This document shows positions 23,011-30,851 of a stretch of DNA of 46,035 bases, piece after piece (position 1 is the first letter of the stretch; every line of letters starts with the position of its first letter). The translations under genes were made by a program, and so were the position numbers. The notes beneath the pieces are model-generated. The model was not told where the DNA came from. It searched no databases and worked only from the letters and a program-made list of their open reading frames with translations. The stretch comes from JBBSWA01 sp038046485 (GTDB taxonomy: Archaea > Nanobdellota > Nanobdellia > Woesearchaeales > SM23-78): the NCBI GenBank assembly GCA_038046485.1, contig JBBSWA010000055.1, positions 1 to 46,035 on the forward strand, in the 5' to 3' direction.

Positions 23011-23268
23011 ATGTTTACTTTACAGTACTCCAATCAACCCGTCAAGTTCTTAAAAAAACTTGATTTCCATATAAAAAAGAGATTAATCGACGAATTAGAA
23101 AAGTTACAAGTCGAGCCTTTTCCTCAAGATGTCGAACGAATCATAAGCGAAAAAGAAAAAGCGTTCCGAGTACGCAGGGGAAGTTATCGGATACAGTATC
23201 ATGTCTACTATGATCCCCCTACCCTATCTGTCTTCAAAATTGAGAAAAGATCCAGAGCTTATGGTTAA
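23011..23268 (+). CDS. RelE/ParE-family toxin
   Basis: 85 aa. The pattern FTLQYSNQPVKFLKKLDFHIKKRLIDELEKLQVEPFPQDVERI...KAFRVRRGSYRIQYHVYYDPPTLSVFKIEKRSRAYG is the RelE fold: two helices, then a basic beta-sheet with R-x-R-x-G-x-Y-R and a C-terminal KRSRAY. Such toxins cleave ribosome-bound mRNA, or inhibit gyrase in the ParE branch. Arg/Lys/Tyr residues expected for RNA cleavage are present. It forms a two-gene unit with the preceding antitoxin. Confidence 0.9.
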   Translation: MFTLQYSNQPVKFLKKLDFHIKKRLIDELEKLQVEPFPQDVERIISEKEKAFRVRRGSYRIQYHVYYDPPTLSVFKIEKRSRAYG

Positions 23269-23314
23269 TAGCAAATCGCATTAATTTTCGAACTCTTTGT
23301 ACAATTTTCTAGTC

Positions 23315-23357
23315 TAGCGAATCTCGTTAACAATCAAACATATTGCGAGATTCGCTA
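23315..23357. repeat. 12-bp perfect inverted repeat downstream of the toxin
   Basis: TAGCGAATCTCG (23315-23326) is inverted at 23346-23357 with 19 nt between. No T-run follows, so it is not an obvious terminator; a protein-binding site or recombination remnant is possible. Confidence 0.5.
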
Positions 23358-23399
23358 TAACTCCTGTCACGAAGTCAAGCCTCAAACCCCTGTTAAATA

Positions 23400-23436
23400 T
23401 TACCCTTTATTTATAGTTTTTTAAAATAAAGGGTAA
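23400..23436. repeat. 13-bp perfect inverted repeat upstream of the secreted protein gene
   Basis: TTACCCTTTATTT (23400-23412) pairs with its inverse at 23424-23436 around an 11-nt loop containing six T. It lies about 20 bp before the TATA box (CTTTAAAAA, 23457-23465) of the next gene, so it may be an operator or the terminator of the toxin operon. Confidence 0.5.
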
Positions 23437-23486
23437 ACTCCCGTTGTTGTGACAAACTTTAAAAACATTCCCCACTAAAACACACC

Positions 23487-25625
23487 ATGCGGCGCTTTGT
23501 ACTCTTACTTCTCCTTTGCCTTCCTATCCTTGCCTTAGCAGAGCCTAACCTGATCAAAAACATAAAAAGCTATAAAGTCCTTAGTCAATTCCAAAATAGC
23601 CCAGATGTAAAGAGCCTCCATAATGCTTGGCATTATTCAGGAGAATCTTTTCAAGTAGCCGACGAACTTTACCATGTCATTCATTTTTATCGATCTACCA
23701 AGTTTGCTATTGATGGAAGCGATGCAGGAATGATCTTAGAACTTGGAAGATGTCGCAGTCAAGGTTTTCGCATCTATTGTTTTGAAGAGATTGACAACAG
23801 TACACAAACCACTACCGTAAGCTATGATCTTCAGGGGCGCACAGCTACCACAAAGATCAATCGAAGCACTACTCGCATTGGAGATCGGGAGCTGTTGGAC
23901 CGAGTCCGAGTCGGCATCTACGGTATCGGACCGGATGTTCGCGTGAACCGCATCATAACGCCACCCCCCCATACCACGGCCATTCTAAGCGGAAGTGGAA
24001 GTACTACGCGCATATCTAATTATGTACCCAATCAACCGATTACCATTCAAACTGTCATCCAAAATGTGGGCAATTATCCTGCCCAACACTTGGTTTATCA
24101 AGACCCCTATCCCCGTCAAATTGCCGTAACCAGCTCTACAGCTTCTCTAGAGAACAACACGGCCATTTTACGAGCAACTCTGGGTCCTGGAGAAGAAAAG
24201 CGCATCACCTATATGATTGTTCCTCTTGAACCCATCACGCATACCAATACAGCCGTTATTACCTATGATTTTGAAGGCGTACAGCAAAACAAGACGGCGG
24301 GAACCCTTACTCTTGAGATGAACCATACCCCTTACACCTTTAGCTTCTTACCTCCCATTCCTGCATTTACCAATACCCTTCTTCCTTTGGCTTTTACCCT
24401 CGATAACCCTTCCTCTGAAAAAATTGATGTACGTAAAATTGCTCTAACCCTCCCCCTTGATCTTGAACTCGTTCAAGTTCCTATTGGATACACCTGGATT
24501 CCTCCTATTCTTTCTTGGTCGGGAAGCATTCCTTACCAATCCAAACAATCCTTGCTTTTCTCCCTTCGAACTCCTAAATTGGATACTTACACGATTTCTA
24601 CCTATCTAGAACTTGTTACCTGGAGAAACGGTGTTGCTTCTTCTTATTCAGAAAACAATACTTATAATTTTACGGTTTCCGGAAACTCAAAACCCCTTGA
24701 ATACACCTTTTCTATCACTCCAGACACAACGAACATGGGTTCAAGCGTACACACGACCCTTATCCTGCGTAACAAAGATGTATCTGCGTATAAACGAATC
24801 CAAGGAACCATTACAAGCGATGGATTCACTCAAAATAATACCTTGCTTCTTTCCACCCTTGCCCCTGGAGAAGATAAAACTCTTTTAGATCAAAACCAAC
24901 TCACCTACAAGCCCCTTAATGATACCAATCGAACCCAAACCTATCCTGTCTTTCTTAACCTCTCCTACATTGACGATAAAAATACTCCGTACACCTTGCA
25001 AGGCCAAGTTTACCTCACCCTTAATCCCCCCACTCATTTAGTATCTGTTGTTCGAACCGTACCTTCTGAAGTTGAACGGGGAGAAGAATTTACCGTTCAT
25101 ATTAGCCTTGTAAAAGACATTGATTCCGATCTTTCTCTTGAAATCCACGACGAGCGTTCATCGGATATCCAACTTATTGTAGGAATCCCTTACCGGGCGT
25201 TTGACCTTACCAAAAATGAAAAAAACCTGGATGCGTATGTCTATAAATTACGCGTTCCTTACGACTATCCTGCTAACTCGTTTCAGGTGATCACTCAGGT
25301 TCATTCAAAAAATAAAAACATTACTCAAACGGATGTTTACACTATTAAAGTTAAAAATGCACCTGTTCTGGCTCAGGTTAATGTATCCAACCCAAGCTCT
25401 TCATCTTCAACTATTTTTTCCACTCCTTTGTCTCCTCCTTCCAATTCTTCCACTAACTTAACTTCCATTACTCCTTCCGAGCTACCTCTAACTAATACCA
25501 GTACAAACGTGAGTGTTGCTTTTTCGAATGGTACGGTGCAGGCTGTTCGCACCGAAATCTCTTTGCAAGAAGAAAAGAAAGGCTTTTTTCAAAACTTTAT
25601 CCAGTTCTTTAAGGATTTATTTTAG
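23487..25625 (+). CDS. Secreted multi-domain surface protein with Ig-like repeats
   Basis: 712 aa. A signal peptide (MRRFVLLLLLCLPILALA) is followed by an N-terminal domain (about 20-145) with Cys pairs, then several beta-sandwich repeats (about 160-610). Segments such as TIQTVIQNVGNYPAQHLVYQDPYP...LGPGEEKRITYMI are DUF11/CARDB-like. A Ser/Thr/Asn-rich stretch (about 630-680) has many N-x-S/T sequons, and the C-terminus is amphipathic (FFQNFIQFFKDLF). It is probably an envelope protein, glycosylated by inference. TATA box and leaderless start at 23487. A decaying 16-bp repeat starts at its 3' end. Confidence 0.85.
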   Translation: MRRFVLLLLLCLPILALAEPNLIKNIKSYKVLSQFQNSPDVKSLHNAWHYSGESFQVADELYHVIHFYRSTKFAIDGSDAGMILELGRCRSQGFRIYCFEEIDNSTQTTTVSYDLQGRTATTKINRSTTRIGDRELLDRVRVGIYGIGPDVRVNRIITPPPHTTAILSGSGSTTRISNYVPNQPITIQTVIQNVGNYPAQHLVYQDPYPRQIAVTSSTASLENNTAILRATLGPGEEKRITYMIVPLEPITHTNTAVITYDFEGVQQNKTAGTLTLEMNHTPYTFSFLPPIPAFTNTLLPLAFTLDNPSSEKIDVRKIALTLPLDLELVQVPIGYTWIPPILSWSGSIPYQSKQSLLFSLRTPKLDTYTISTYLELVTWRNGVASSYSENNTYNFTVSGNSKPLEYTFSITPDTTNMGSSVHTTLILRNKDVSAYKRIQGTITSDGFTQNNTLLLSTLAPGEDKTLLDQNQLTYKPLNDTNRTQTYPVFLNLSYIDDKNTPYTLQGQVYLTLNPPTHLVSVVRTVPSEVERGEEFTVHISLVKDIDSDLSLEIHDERSSDIQLIVGIPYRAFDLTKNEKNLDAYVYKLRVPYDYPANSFQVITQVHSKNKNITQTDVYTIKVKNAPVLAQVNVSNPSSSSSTIFSTPLSPPSNSSTNLTSITPSELPLTNTSTNVSVAFSNGTVQAVRTEISLQEEKKGFFQNFIQFFKDLF

Positions 25626-25703
25626 TCAAGAGCTATCCTAGTCAAGATCTGTTTTAGTAAGGATCTATCCTCACAAGGGTCTGTTTTAGCCTCGGTTTGT
25701 AGG
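25608..25703. repeat. Imperfect 16-bp tandem repeat (about 5-6 units)
   Basis: Units begin at 25608, 25624, 25640, 25656, 25672 and 25688, exactly 16 bp apart. The best matched pairs are AGTCAAGAGCTATCCT with AGTAAGGATCTATCCT, and AGTCAAGATCTGTTTT with CACAAGGGTCTGTTTT. The first unit lies in the last codons of the upstream gene. It ends shortly before the TATA box of gins51. Confidence 0.55.
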
Positions 25704-25750
25704 TTTATGAATTGGCAAATTTTATAAAGCCCAAGCTTTTAATCTTTAGG

Positions 25751-26554
25751 ATGAGCGAGATTAAGATCACCTATGAGACGCTCTTTGACCTTCTCCGACG
25801 AGAAAAAAGCCGAGAAGAACTCCAAAAACTCGATCCTGAGTTTTATAAGGACGTCCTTGCCTATTTACACGAAAAACAGGCCATTCTCCAAGACACGAGC
25901 ACTCAAGCCGAACTTTTTGCTTCTTCTGAAAAAGAAAAGATACGCATTCAATTTCAAAACATCAAAAAGATCCTGCGCGAATTGTATGAACGCAGAGAAA
26001 AGAAAATCTTGAACCTTGCCCTCACCCAATCGCGCACGAATTCAAATCTTACAGATATGGGATCTCTTATGGAAATGGAGAAAACATTTTTCCATGAACT
26101 TACTGCCCTCATCAATGTATATAAAGAGAATACTCTCAACTCACTTTTGAATTTAAACCTTCCTGAAACTCCGTTCATTGTGCGTAGTTCTTTTGGAGAG
26201 GTAAGTCACGCGATGCCGCTTTCTTCTACTGAACCCTTGAAAGAAAACTCTGCTTCTTTTCAAACAGCGGTTTCTGTTGCTTCTGAACAAACCTTGGTTT
26301 CTGAGCAAGCCTTGAGTTACGGGCAATCAGTAAGTTCTGGGCAGATCTTAAGTTCTGAGCACGCGTTGAGTTCTGGACAAACCCTGAGCCTTACTAAAAG
26401 TCATCTTACCCTGCGCTTTAAATCGTCTGTTCCTAAATTTCTAGGAACCGAGCTTGAAATTTATGGTCCCTATCAAACGGACGATACGGCCGAACTTCCC
26501 TGTGAAATCGCCCAAGTTCTCATCCAGAAAGGAAGAGCTGAAGAAATTAAATGA
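25751..26554 (+). CDS. gins51: Archaeal GINS subunit Gins51 (Gins15)
   Basis: 267 aa. The A domain (about 1-145) has YETLFDLLRREKSREELQKLDPEFYKDVLAYL and IRIQFQNIKKILRELYERREKKILNLAL. The small B domain (about 218-265) has LRFKSSVPKFLGTELEIYGPYQTDDTAELPCEIAQVLIQKGRAEEI. A-then-B order defines Gins51. GINS joins MCM helicase and Cdc45/RecJ in the replicative CMG complex. The linker (about 178-213) holds six tandem hexapeptides of the SxQxLS type, an unusual low-complexity insert. TATA ATTTTATAAA before leaderless ATG 25751 sets the start. It lies just before the L44e-S27e-aIF2alpha-Nop10 cluster. Confidence 0.9.
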   Translation: MSEIKITYETLFDLLRREKSREELQKLDPEFYKDVLAYLHEKQAILQDTSTQAELFASSEKEKIRIQFQNIKKILRELYERREKKILNLALTQSRTNSNLTDMGSLMEMEKTFFHELTALINVYKENTLNSLLNLNLPETPFIVRSSFGEVSHAMPLSSTEPLKENSASFQTAVSVASEQTLVSEQALSYGQSVSSGQILSSEHALSSGQTLSLTKSHLTLRFKSSVPKFLGTELEIYGPYQTDDTAELPCEIAQVLIQKGRAEEIK

Positions 26555-26628
26555 TTCTATACTGAGGTTTATTTTTTAAGGTAGAGCAACACAATCTTTT
26601 TAAATACACTTAATCTTTTTAAGAGTGA

Positions 26629-27405
26629 ATGAACAAAGAATGGGAATCTATATCTATTAAACTTTTGATCTCGCTTATTTTCTCTCTTGTTTTTATTGGA
26701 ATTACCTACCTGCTCCGTCTTTATTTAAGAACAGACACTCTTATTGCAGATGCAAGTGGCTTAGGCCTTTTTACTTCTATTTTTGGCACACTCTATGGCA
26801 TATTAATGGCTTTCATCATTTTTGAAGTATGGGCACAGTTTAACAAAACATCACAGCTCTTTGATACAGAGGCTGTTGGCCTAGAAAGACTCTATCGCTT
26901 AACACTCTATTTTAGAAAACCTTCTCTTTCATTGGAAATGAAGGCTGCTATTAAGAAGTACATAGAAGCAGTCTCTTTGGATTTTAATAAGTTACGCTTG
27001 GGAGAAAGAGGAAAAATGAGTGGAAAGATATTTAGAGAACTATCTAAGGTGATTCGAACGATTAACATAAAAACGGACCGTGAAAAAATAGTGTTTCAAC
27101 GCATGATGGAGTCTTACGGACATCTTACTGATGTTCGAGTGGAAAGAATTTCTCAAAGCCTCACTCGATTGCCCACTCTTCTTAAAGTGTTTCTTTATTT
27201 ATCCTCATTCTTTGTCCTATTAACTTTTTTAGTCATGCCGTTCGCCAGCCTCATGTATTCTCTTCTTTCAACTGGCATGTTTTCTTTTATTTTAGCCATG
27301 ATTTTCCAAATCGTTGAAGATCTAGACAATCCTTTCACGGGTTTTTGGAGTTTAACCCCTGAACCTTACGAAAGAACCCTTAAACACATTGAAGAAGATT
27401 ATTGA
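26629..27405 (+). CDS. DUF4239 (bestrophin-like) membrane protein
   Basis: 258 aa with four hydrophobic segments: two N-terminal (about 8-30 and 45-68) and two near 185-230. GLFTSIFGTLYGILMAFIIFEVWAQFNKTSQLFDTEAVGLERLYRL and the closing DLDNPFTGFWSLTPEPYERTLKHI are the DUF4239 signature. The family is remotely like bestrophin ion channels but its activity is not established. TTTTTAAAT upstream of ATG 26629 gives a leaderless start. Unlinked in function to its neighbours as far as can be seen. Confidence 0.85.
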   Translation: MNKEWESISIKLLISLIFSLVFIGITYLLRLYLRTDTLIADASGLGLFTSIFGTLYGILMAFIIFEVWAQFNKTSQLFDTEAVGLERLYRLTLYFRKPSLSLEMKAAIKKYIEAVSLDFNKLRLGERGKMSGKIFRELSKVIRTINIKTDREKIVFQRMMESYGHLTDVRVERISQSLTRLPTLLKVFLYLSSFFVLLTFLVMPFASLMYSLLSTGMFSFILAMIFQIVEDLDNPFTGFWSLTPEPYERTLKHIEEDY

Positions 27406-27475
27406 CTTTATTCTTGAGAACGTTCATAATGTACAGCCAAAACATTTATAAAGCGCCTTGGTTTTTCTCGACGAT

Positions 27476-27787
27476 ATGAAGAAACCTAAGTTGATGAAGA
27501 GGCACTGCCCGTACTGCAATAAGCATACTGATCATAAAGTCTTCATGAATAAGAATCGAGGCAGAAATGCTACTCACCCCATGTCTTACGGATCCACAAC
27601 TCGCGTACGAGGCCGAGGCCTTCGACGAGGTTACGGAGGTCATGGAAGATACAGTAAACCCACCAAACCCAAGATGAGTGGAAAAAAACTGAGCAAAAAA
27701 ACAGATCTACGTTATACCTGTAGTACCTGCCAAAAAACACACGCCCAACGATGGGGTATTCGCGCTAAAAAAATAGAAATGATCTAG
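27476..27787 (+). CDS. rpl44e: Large ribosomal subunit protein eL42 (L44e)
   Basis: 103 aa, somewhat longer than the usual 92-95. Zinc-binding pairs CPYC (near the N-terminus) and CSTC (near the C-terminus) flank a basic core (RGRGLRRGYGGHGRYSKPTKPKMSGKK). It lies at the 60S-type E site. The TATA box CATTTATAAAG (27444-27454) sets leaderless ATG 27476; a longer frame begins upstream. First gene of the conserved L44e-S27e-aIF2alpha-Nop10 operon. Confidence 0.96.
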   Translation: MKKPKLMKRHCPYCNKHTDHKVFMNKNRGRNATHPMSYGSTTRVRGRGLRRGYGGHGRYSKPTKPKMSGKKLSKKTDLRYTCSTCQKTHAQRWGIRAKKIEMI

Positions 27788-27796
27788 AGGAAAACC

Positions 27797-27976
27797 ATGA
27801 AACAAGAACCTGACTCTAAATTTATTAAATTACGATGCCCTAAATGCAAGAATGAACAAATCACCTTTGGCAAAGCAGCTTCGTACATCAACTGCCTTGT
27901 TTGCGGTAAAGTCCTAGCTGAACCTACTGGCGGGAAGACCCGTGTCAAAGCGCGCATTCTTGAGGTGCTTGAATAA
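27797..27976 (+). CDS. rps27e: Small ribosomal subunit protein eS27
   Basis: 59 aa starting MKQEPDSKFIKLRCPKCKNE; the zinc ribbon CPKC...CLVC and the ending GGKTRVKARILEVLE match archaeal S27e in both order and length. GAGG 7 nt before ATG 27797 acts as ribosome site. It follows L44e by 9 nt and precedes aIF2-alpha by 2 nt. Confidence 0.95.
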   Translation: MKQEPDSKFIKLRCPKCKNEQITFGKAASYINCLVCGKVLAEPTGGKTRVKARILEVLE

Positions 27977-27978
27977 AC

Positions 27979-28755
27979 ATGTTTTATCGACGAACGGGAT
28001 ACCCGGAAGAAGATGAAATCGTTCTTTGCACCATTACCAACATCCAATACCATTCTGTTTTTGCGAAACTCGATGATTTTGACAAATCAGGCATGATCCA
28101 CATTTCTGAAATAAGTCCTGGGCGCATTCGAAATATCCGCGACTATGTAACTGAAGGAAAAAAAATCATTTGCAAGGTCCTTCACATTGACTTGGAAAAG
28201 GGCCACATTGATTTATCCCTACGACGTGCAACCGAAGTACAAAAGCGCCTGAAAAATGAACAAATCAAACAAGAGCAAAAAGCAGAAAAAATCGTTGAAA
28301 GCTTAGCTCAGCAACTCAAAAAACCTGCGGAGGCTCTTTATAAAGAAATCGCCCCCATTCTCTTAAAAGACTATTTGTATCTTTTCGAAGCCTTTGTGGA
28401 TGTTGTCGAGCATGACGTGTCTTTAGAACAGATCGGCCTACCTAAGGATCTTGCTGAACTCCTAACCAAGCTCATTCATGAAAAAATAAAACCTAAAACC
28501 GTCCATATCACTGGAGAAGCTAACGTGCAAAGCTACGCCGAAAATGGCCTTGAACTGGTCCAAAAAACACTGATTGAAGCGTTGAAAGCAAGCCCCAGCC
28601 TTACCATTCGATATGCTGGAGGAGGCAAATATAAATTTCTTATTGTTGCACCGGAATATAAACAAGCTGAAAAGGTACTTGAACAAACCAATGCCCTTTT
28701 CATCCAAAAACTTGCTAAAGAAGGAAGTTATGAATTTAAGCGAAAAGACACCTAA
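27979..28755 (+). CDS. aif2a: Translation initiation factor aIF2 subunit alpha
   Basis: 258 aa. An N-terminal S1/OB domain (about 11-86: DEIVLCTITNIQYHSVFAKLDDFDKSGMIHISEISPGRIRNIRDYVTEGKKIICKVLHID) is followed by the helical domain (90-175) and the C-terminal alpha-beta domain that contacts aIF2-gamma. aIF2 delivers Met-tRNAi to the small subunit. The family-typical length and the position between S27e and Nop10 support it. The start is 2 nt after the S27e stop. Confidence 0.96.
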   Translation: MFYRRTGYPEEDEIVLCTITNIQYHSVFAKLDDFDKSGMIHISEISPGRIRNIRDYVTEGKKIICKVLHIDLEKGHIDLSLRRATEVQKRLKNEQIKQEQKAEKIVESLAQQLKKPAEALYKEIAPILLKDYLYLFEAFVDVVEHDVSLEQIGLPKDLAELLTKLIHEKIKPKTVHITGEANVQSYAENGLELVQKTLIEALKASPSLTIRYAGGGKYKFLIVAPEYKQAEKVLEQTNALFIQKLAKEGSYEFKRKDT

Positions 28756-28761
28756 ACGCCG

Positions 28762-28929
28762 ATGAAACACCCCACTATTCTTAAATGCCCTAATTGCAAA
28801 AGTTATGCTCTTAGTGAGGCCTGTGTTTGTGGCTCCTTACGGGTCTCTCCACGACCTCCTAAATACTCTCCTGAAGACAAATATGGGCGTTATCGAAGGC
28901 TTGCCAAACAACAAGCTCAAGAATCCTAG
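28762..28929 (+). CDS. nop10: H/ACA RNP component Nop10
   Basis: 55 aa: MKHPTILKCPNCKSYALSEACVCGSLRVSPRPPKYSPEDKYGRYRRLAKQQ... Four Cys (CPNC and CVC) form the zinc site, and PPKYSPEDKYGRYRR is the family's hallmark contacting Cbf5. It guides pseudouridylation with Cbf5, Gar1 and L7Ae. It is the last gene of the operon, 6 nt after aIF2-alpha, and about the usual length. Confidence 0.95.
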   Translation: MKHPTILKCPNCKSYALSEACVCGSLRVSPRPPKYSPEDKYGRYRRLAKQQAQES

Positions 28930-28931
28930 CT

Positions 28932-28967
28932 TTAAATCGTTTTATGATCTTAAATCGTTTTATGATC
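28932..28967. repeat. Perfect 18-bp tandem duplication
   Basis: TTAAATCGTTTTATGATC occurs twice without a gap, at 28932-28949 and 28950-28967, 2 nt after the nop10 stop. It is AT-rich and within the terminator region of the operon; likely replication slippage. Confidence 0.6.
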
Positions 28968-29033
28968 CTTTATCTCTTAAAAACTGCCTAGAATATGGCA
29001 AATTTTAAATACCCTTCTTAACTTCACACGGTT

Positions 29034-29441
29034 ATGACTCCTGATATACCTGACGATCTAGTTGATACTGAAACACCCAATGCCCCTTCTGACCCTGCCA
29101 ATATGGAATTGGGCGGCAACATCACCCTTGTTGGCTTCAAAGAACTCGAAAGCAGCGAACTTATCGTCATTAAAAAGGTTGTTGGAAGTTATGCCCGAAA
29201 AATGGCGGATAGTTCAACTAACTTTGAAAACCTCACGGTAACCCTTAAAACGGTGCATCGCACCCCTAAATCGGAGAAATATGAGGTCCATGCTCGCTAT
29301 TTAGACAATGGTCAGTTATACACTTCTGAAGCGACTGAGCGAAACCTGTTCATGGCACTTGATGAATGTCTGCGAAGGGTTCTGGATACCAAGCAACACA
29401 AAGACAAGAGCACGCACGATGAAAAGTCTCATCATCGATAG
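29034..29441 (+). CDS. Possible HPF/S30AE-like ribosome-associated protein
   Basis: 135 aa. After an acidic, Pro-rich N-terminal stretch (1-25), the central part (about 28-115) shows a beta-alpha-beta-beta-beta-alpha pattern: ITLVGFKELESSELIVIKKVVGSYARKM, FENLTVTLKTVH, KYEVHARYLDNGQLYTSEATERNLFMALDECLRRVL. This resembles the ribosome hibernation factor (S30AE) fold, though I cannot prove it. The His/Lys-rich tail (KDKSTHDEKSHHR) is charged. TATA and leaderless start at 29034; position after the translation gene cluster is suggestive. Confidence 0.55.
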   Translation: MTPDIPDDLVDTETPNAPSDPANMELGGNITLVGFKELESSELIVIKKVVGSYARKMADSSTNFENLTVTLKTVHRTPKSEKYEVHARYLDNGQLYTSEATERNLFMALDECLRRVLDTKQHKDKSTHDEKSHHR

Positions 29442-29559
29442 AAATGGGTTAAACATTCTTGTTTAATTATTTTTATTTAATCGTTTTTGTTTAATCATTT
29501 AAAAAATTCTTATTCAAATAAAAAGTTTCCATTAAACAATTCTTATTTTTTAAAAGTTC
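29442..29559. terminator. AT-rich convergent terminator region
   Basis: Between the convergent HPF-like and L31e genes, T-runs occur on the forward strand and A-runs (T on the reverse) as well, with the words TTTAAT and ATTCTTATT repeated. It contains no gene; it probably terminates both transcripts. Confidence 0.5.
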
Positions 29560-29997
29560 TTATTTTTTAGAAACGGGTTTTGATTCTTCCTTAGAAACTT
29601 CCTTTGCCTCTTCTTTAGGGGCCTCTTTTGCCGTACCGGTAATCTTTGAAGCGATCTTATCAGCTAAGCCGCCCTGTTTTTCTTCTTTGACTGACTTAAC
29701 TGCTTCCTTATACTCTATACCGTCTAACTCGACTTTTACCAATTCAATGGTCTTTCCTTTCTTGTCCTTTACGGATTGTTTAAACACAGTAACCTTTACT
29801 TTATGCAAGGGATTGCGAATGCCTCGTTCCCATATCTTCTTATTGAGCTCAGGACCAATTCGAACCACTTTTACTTTCATATGCTTTTGAATGAAGATCC
29901 TTAAAGTAGAAACTGCCTTTTTAGCCCGATAATACTTGGGCGTGTTGATAAAGCCCCTACGCAAGGGAATGATGTATGAACGCTTTTCTTCTGCCAT
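29560..29997 (-). CDS. rpl31e: Large ribosomal subunit protein eL31
   Basis: 145 aa. The L31e core is residues 1-85 (YIIPLRRGFINTPKYYRAKKAVSTLRIFIQKHM, VRIGPELNKKIWERGIRNPLHKVKV). It is followed by a long Lys/Glu/Ala tail (about 100-145), so it is longer than the normal 85-95 aa; such charged tails are common in DPANN. Last gene of the S19e-L39e-L31e operon; it starts 12 nt after L39e with AAAGG as ribosome site. Confidence 0.94.
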   Translation of the reverse strand: MAEEKRSYIIPLRRGFINTPKYYRAKKAVSTLRIFIQKHMKVKVVRIGPELNKKIWERGIRNPLHKVKVTVFKQSVKDKKGKTIELVKVELDGIEYKEAVKSVKEEKQGGLADKIASKITGTAKEAPKEEAKEVSKEESKPVSKK

Positions 29998-30009
29998 GAA
30001 CCTTTCACC

Positions 30010-30183
30010 TTATGCTTTGGTCTTTATTCGTCTCCAATTGCGCTTGGTTGCTGTATGGCGGCCTGGATGCACACGCCTACCTTTCCCGTATATTTTAGGA
30101 ACTGTCCAAAAAGGAGCCCATCGGGTTTGAAAGCCTCGTTTAATCAAGCGTAACTTACGGCATAGATGTTTGTATCGTGCCAT
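30010..30183 (-). CDS. rpl39e: Large ribosomal subunit protein eL39
   Basis: 57 aa: MARYKHLCRKLRLIKRGFQTRWAPFWTVPKIYG...HTATKRNWRRIKTKA. The pattern KxLxxKLRLxK, R-x-P-x-W, and the closing RNWRRIK matches L39e of the exit tunnel; the protein is a little longer than the usual 51. ATG 30183 directly follows the S19e stop. The canonical archaeal neighbour PDCD5 (between S19e and L39e) is absent. Confidence 0.93.
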   Translation of the reverse strand: MARYKHLCRKLRLIKRGFQTRWAPFWTVPKIYGKGRRVHPGRHTATKRNWRRIKTKA

Positions 30184-30600
30184 TTATGCCCCGCCCTTTG
30201 CCTTAGCTGCTTCTTCTAGATAGGAAACACCTTTTTGTGTGATGATACGTCCTTTATGGACGCCTTTTTGATTGTTTTTAACCAATTGAGCTTGTTCTAA
30301 CTGCTGGAGCAAGGTGCGTGTAACTTTACCTGATCCCTTAGCAAACTTTTCAGGCTCTACGCCACGGTTCTTTTTGCCTCCGTATTTTCGACGAAGTTTT
30401 GCGACTCCAACAGGACCTAGATGATTTACCTTCTTTAACATGGAAGCTGCTCTCATATACCACCAATCTTCTTGTGCTGGAGGGCGCTCTTTATGCACAC
30501 CCGTCTTTACAAACATCGCCCAAGAAGGCATTTTTAGCTCTTGCTTAAGCTTCAGACTTAGGTTCTTTACCAATTCGTTCTGAGGAACATCGTATCTCAT
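30184..30600 (-). CDS. rps19e: Small ribosomal subunit protein eS19
   Basis: 138 aa from ATG 30600 (MRYDVPQNELVKNLSLKLKQ), which agrees with the archaeal S19e start YDVP; a longer frame to 30666 adds non-homologous sequence. Marks: PSWAMFVKTGVHKERPPAQEDWWYMRAASMLKKV, GPVGVAKLRRKYGGKKNRGVEPEKFAKGSGKVTRTLLQQLEQAQLV. Winged-helix fold, small subunit head. TATA at 30641-30648 and GAGGT 5 nt before the ATG. Leads the L39e/L31e operon. Confidence 0.94.
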   Translation of the reverse strand: MRYDVPQNELVKNLSLKLKQELKMPSWAMFVKTGVHKERPPAQEDWWYMRAASMLKKVNHLGPVGVAKLRRKYGGKKNRGVEPEKFAKGSGKVTRTLLQQLEQAQLVKNNQKGVHKGRIITQKGVSYLEEAAKAKGGA

Positions 30601-30700
30601 CATAACCTCGAATAGACTAAACCTCCAAAACCCCATTCCCTTTATAAACGTTCTGATTTTCACCAAGCGCGTATTCCTCTTAAAATGGGTGAAAATCTGA

Positions 30701-30743
30701 TGTGATCAAGAATTGATACCCTTTTTAAATTGGCAATTCTTGA
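30701..30743. repeat. Hairpin element, copy 1 of 2 in the window
   Basis: TCAAGAATTG (30706-30715) is inverted at 30734-30743 around a loop containing TTTTTAAA. The leading TGTGATCAAGAATTG (30701-30715) matches 38081-38095 in 14 of 15 bases. The single difference (T for C) is compensated in the opposite arm (A for G). Confidence 0.55.
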
Positions 30744-30851
30744 CAGCTTTCTGCCGTCGAGTCCTCCTTTTTTAAAGACGTTCTAAACCTAAGATTTAGA
30801 AAATTTTATAAAGGAGTGCTACCAAAAAAGAACTAAAAAGAGGTGTAGTTG

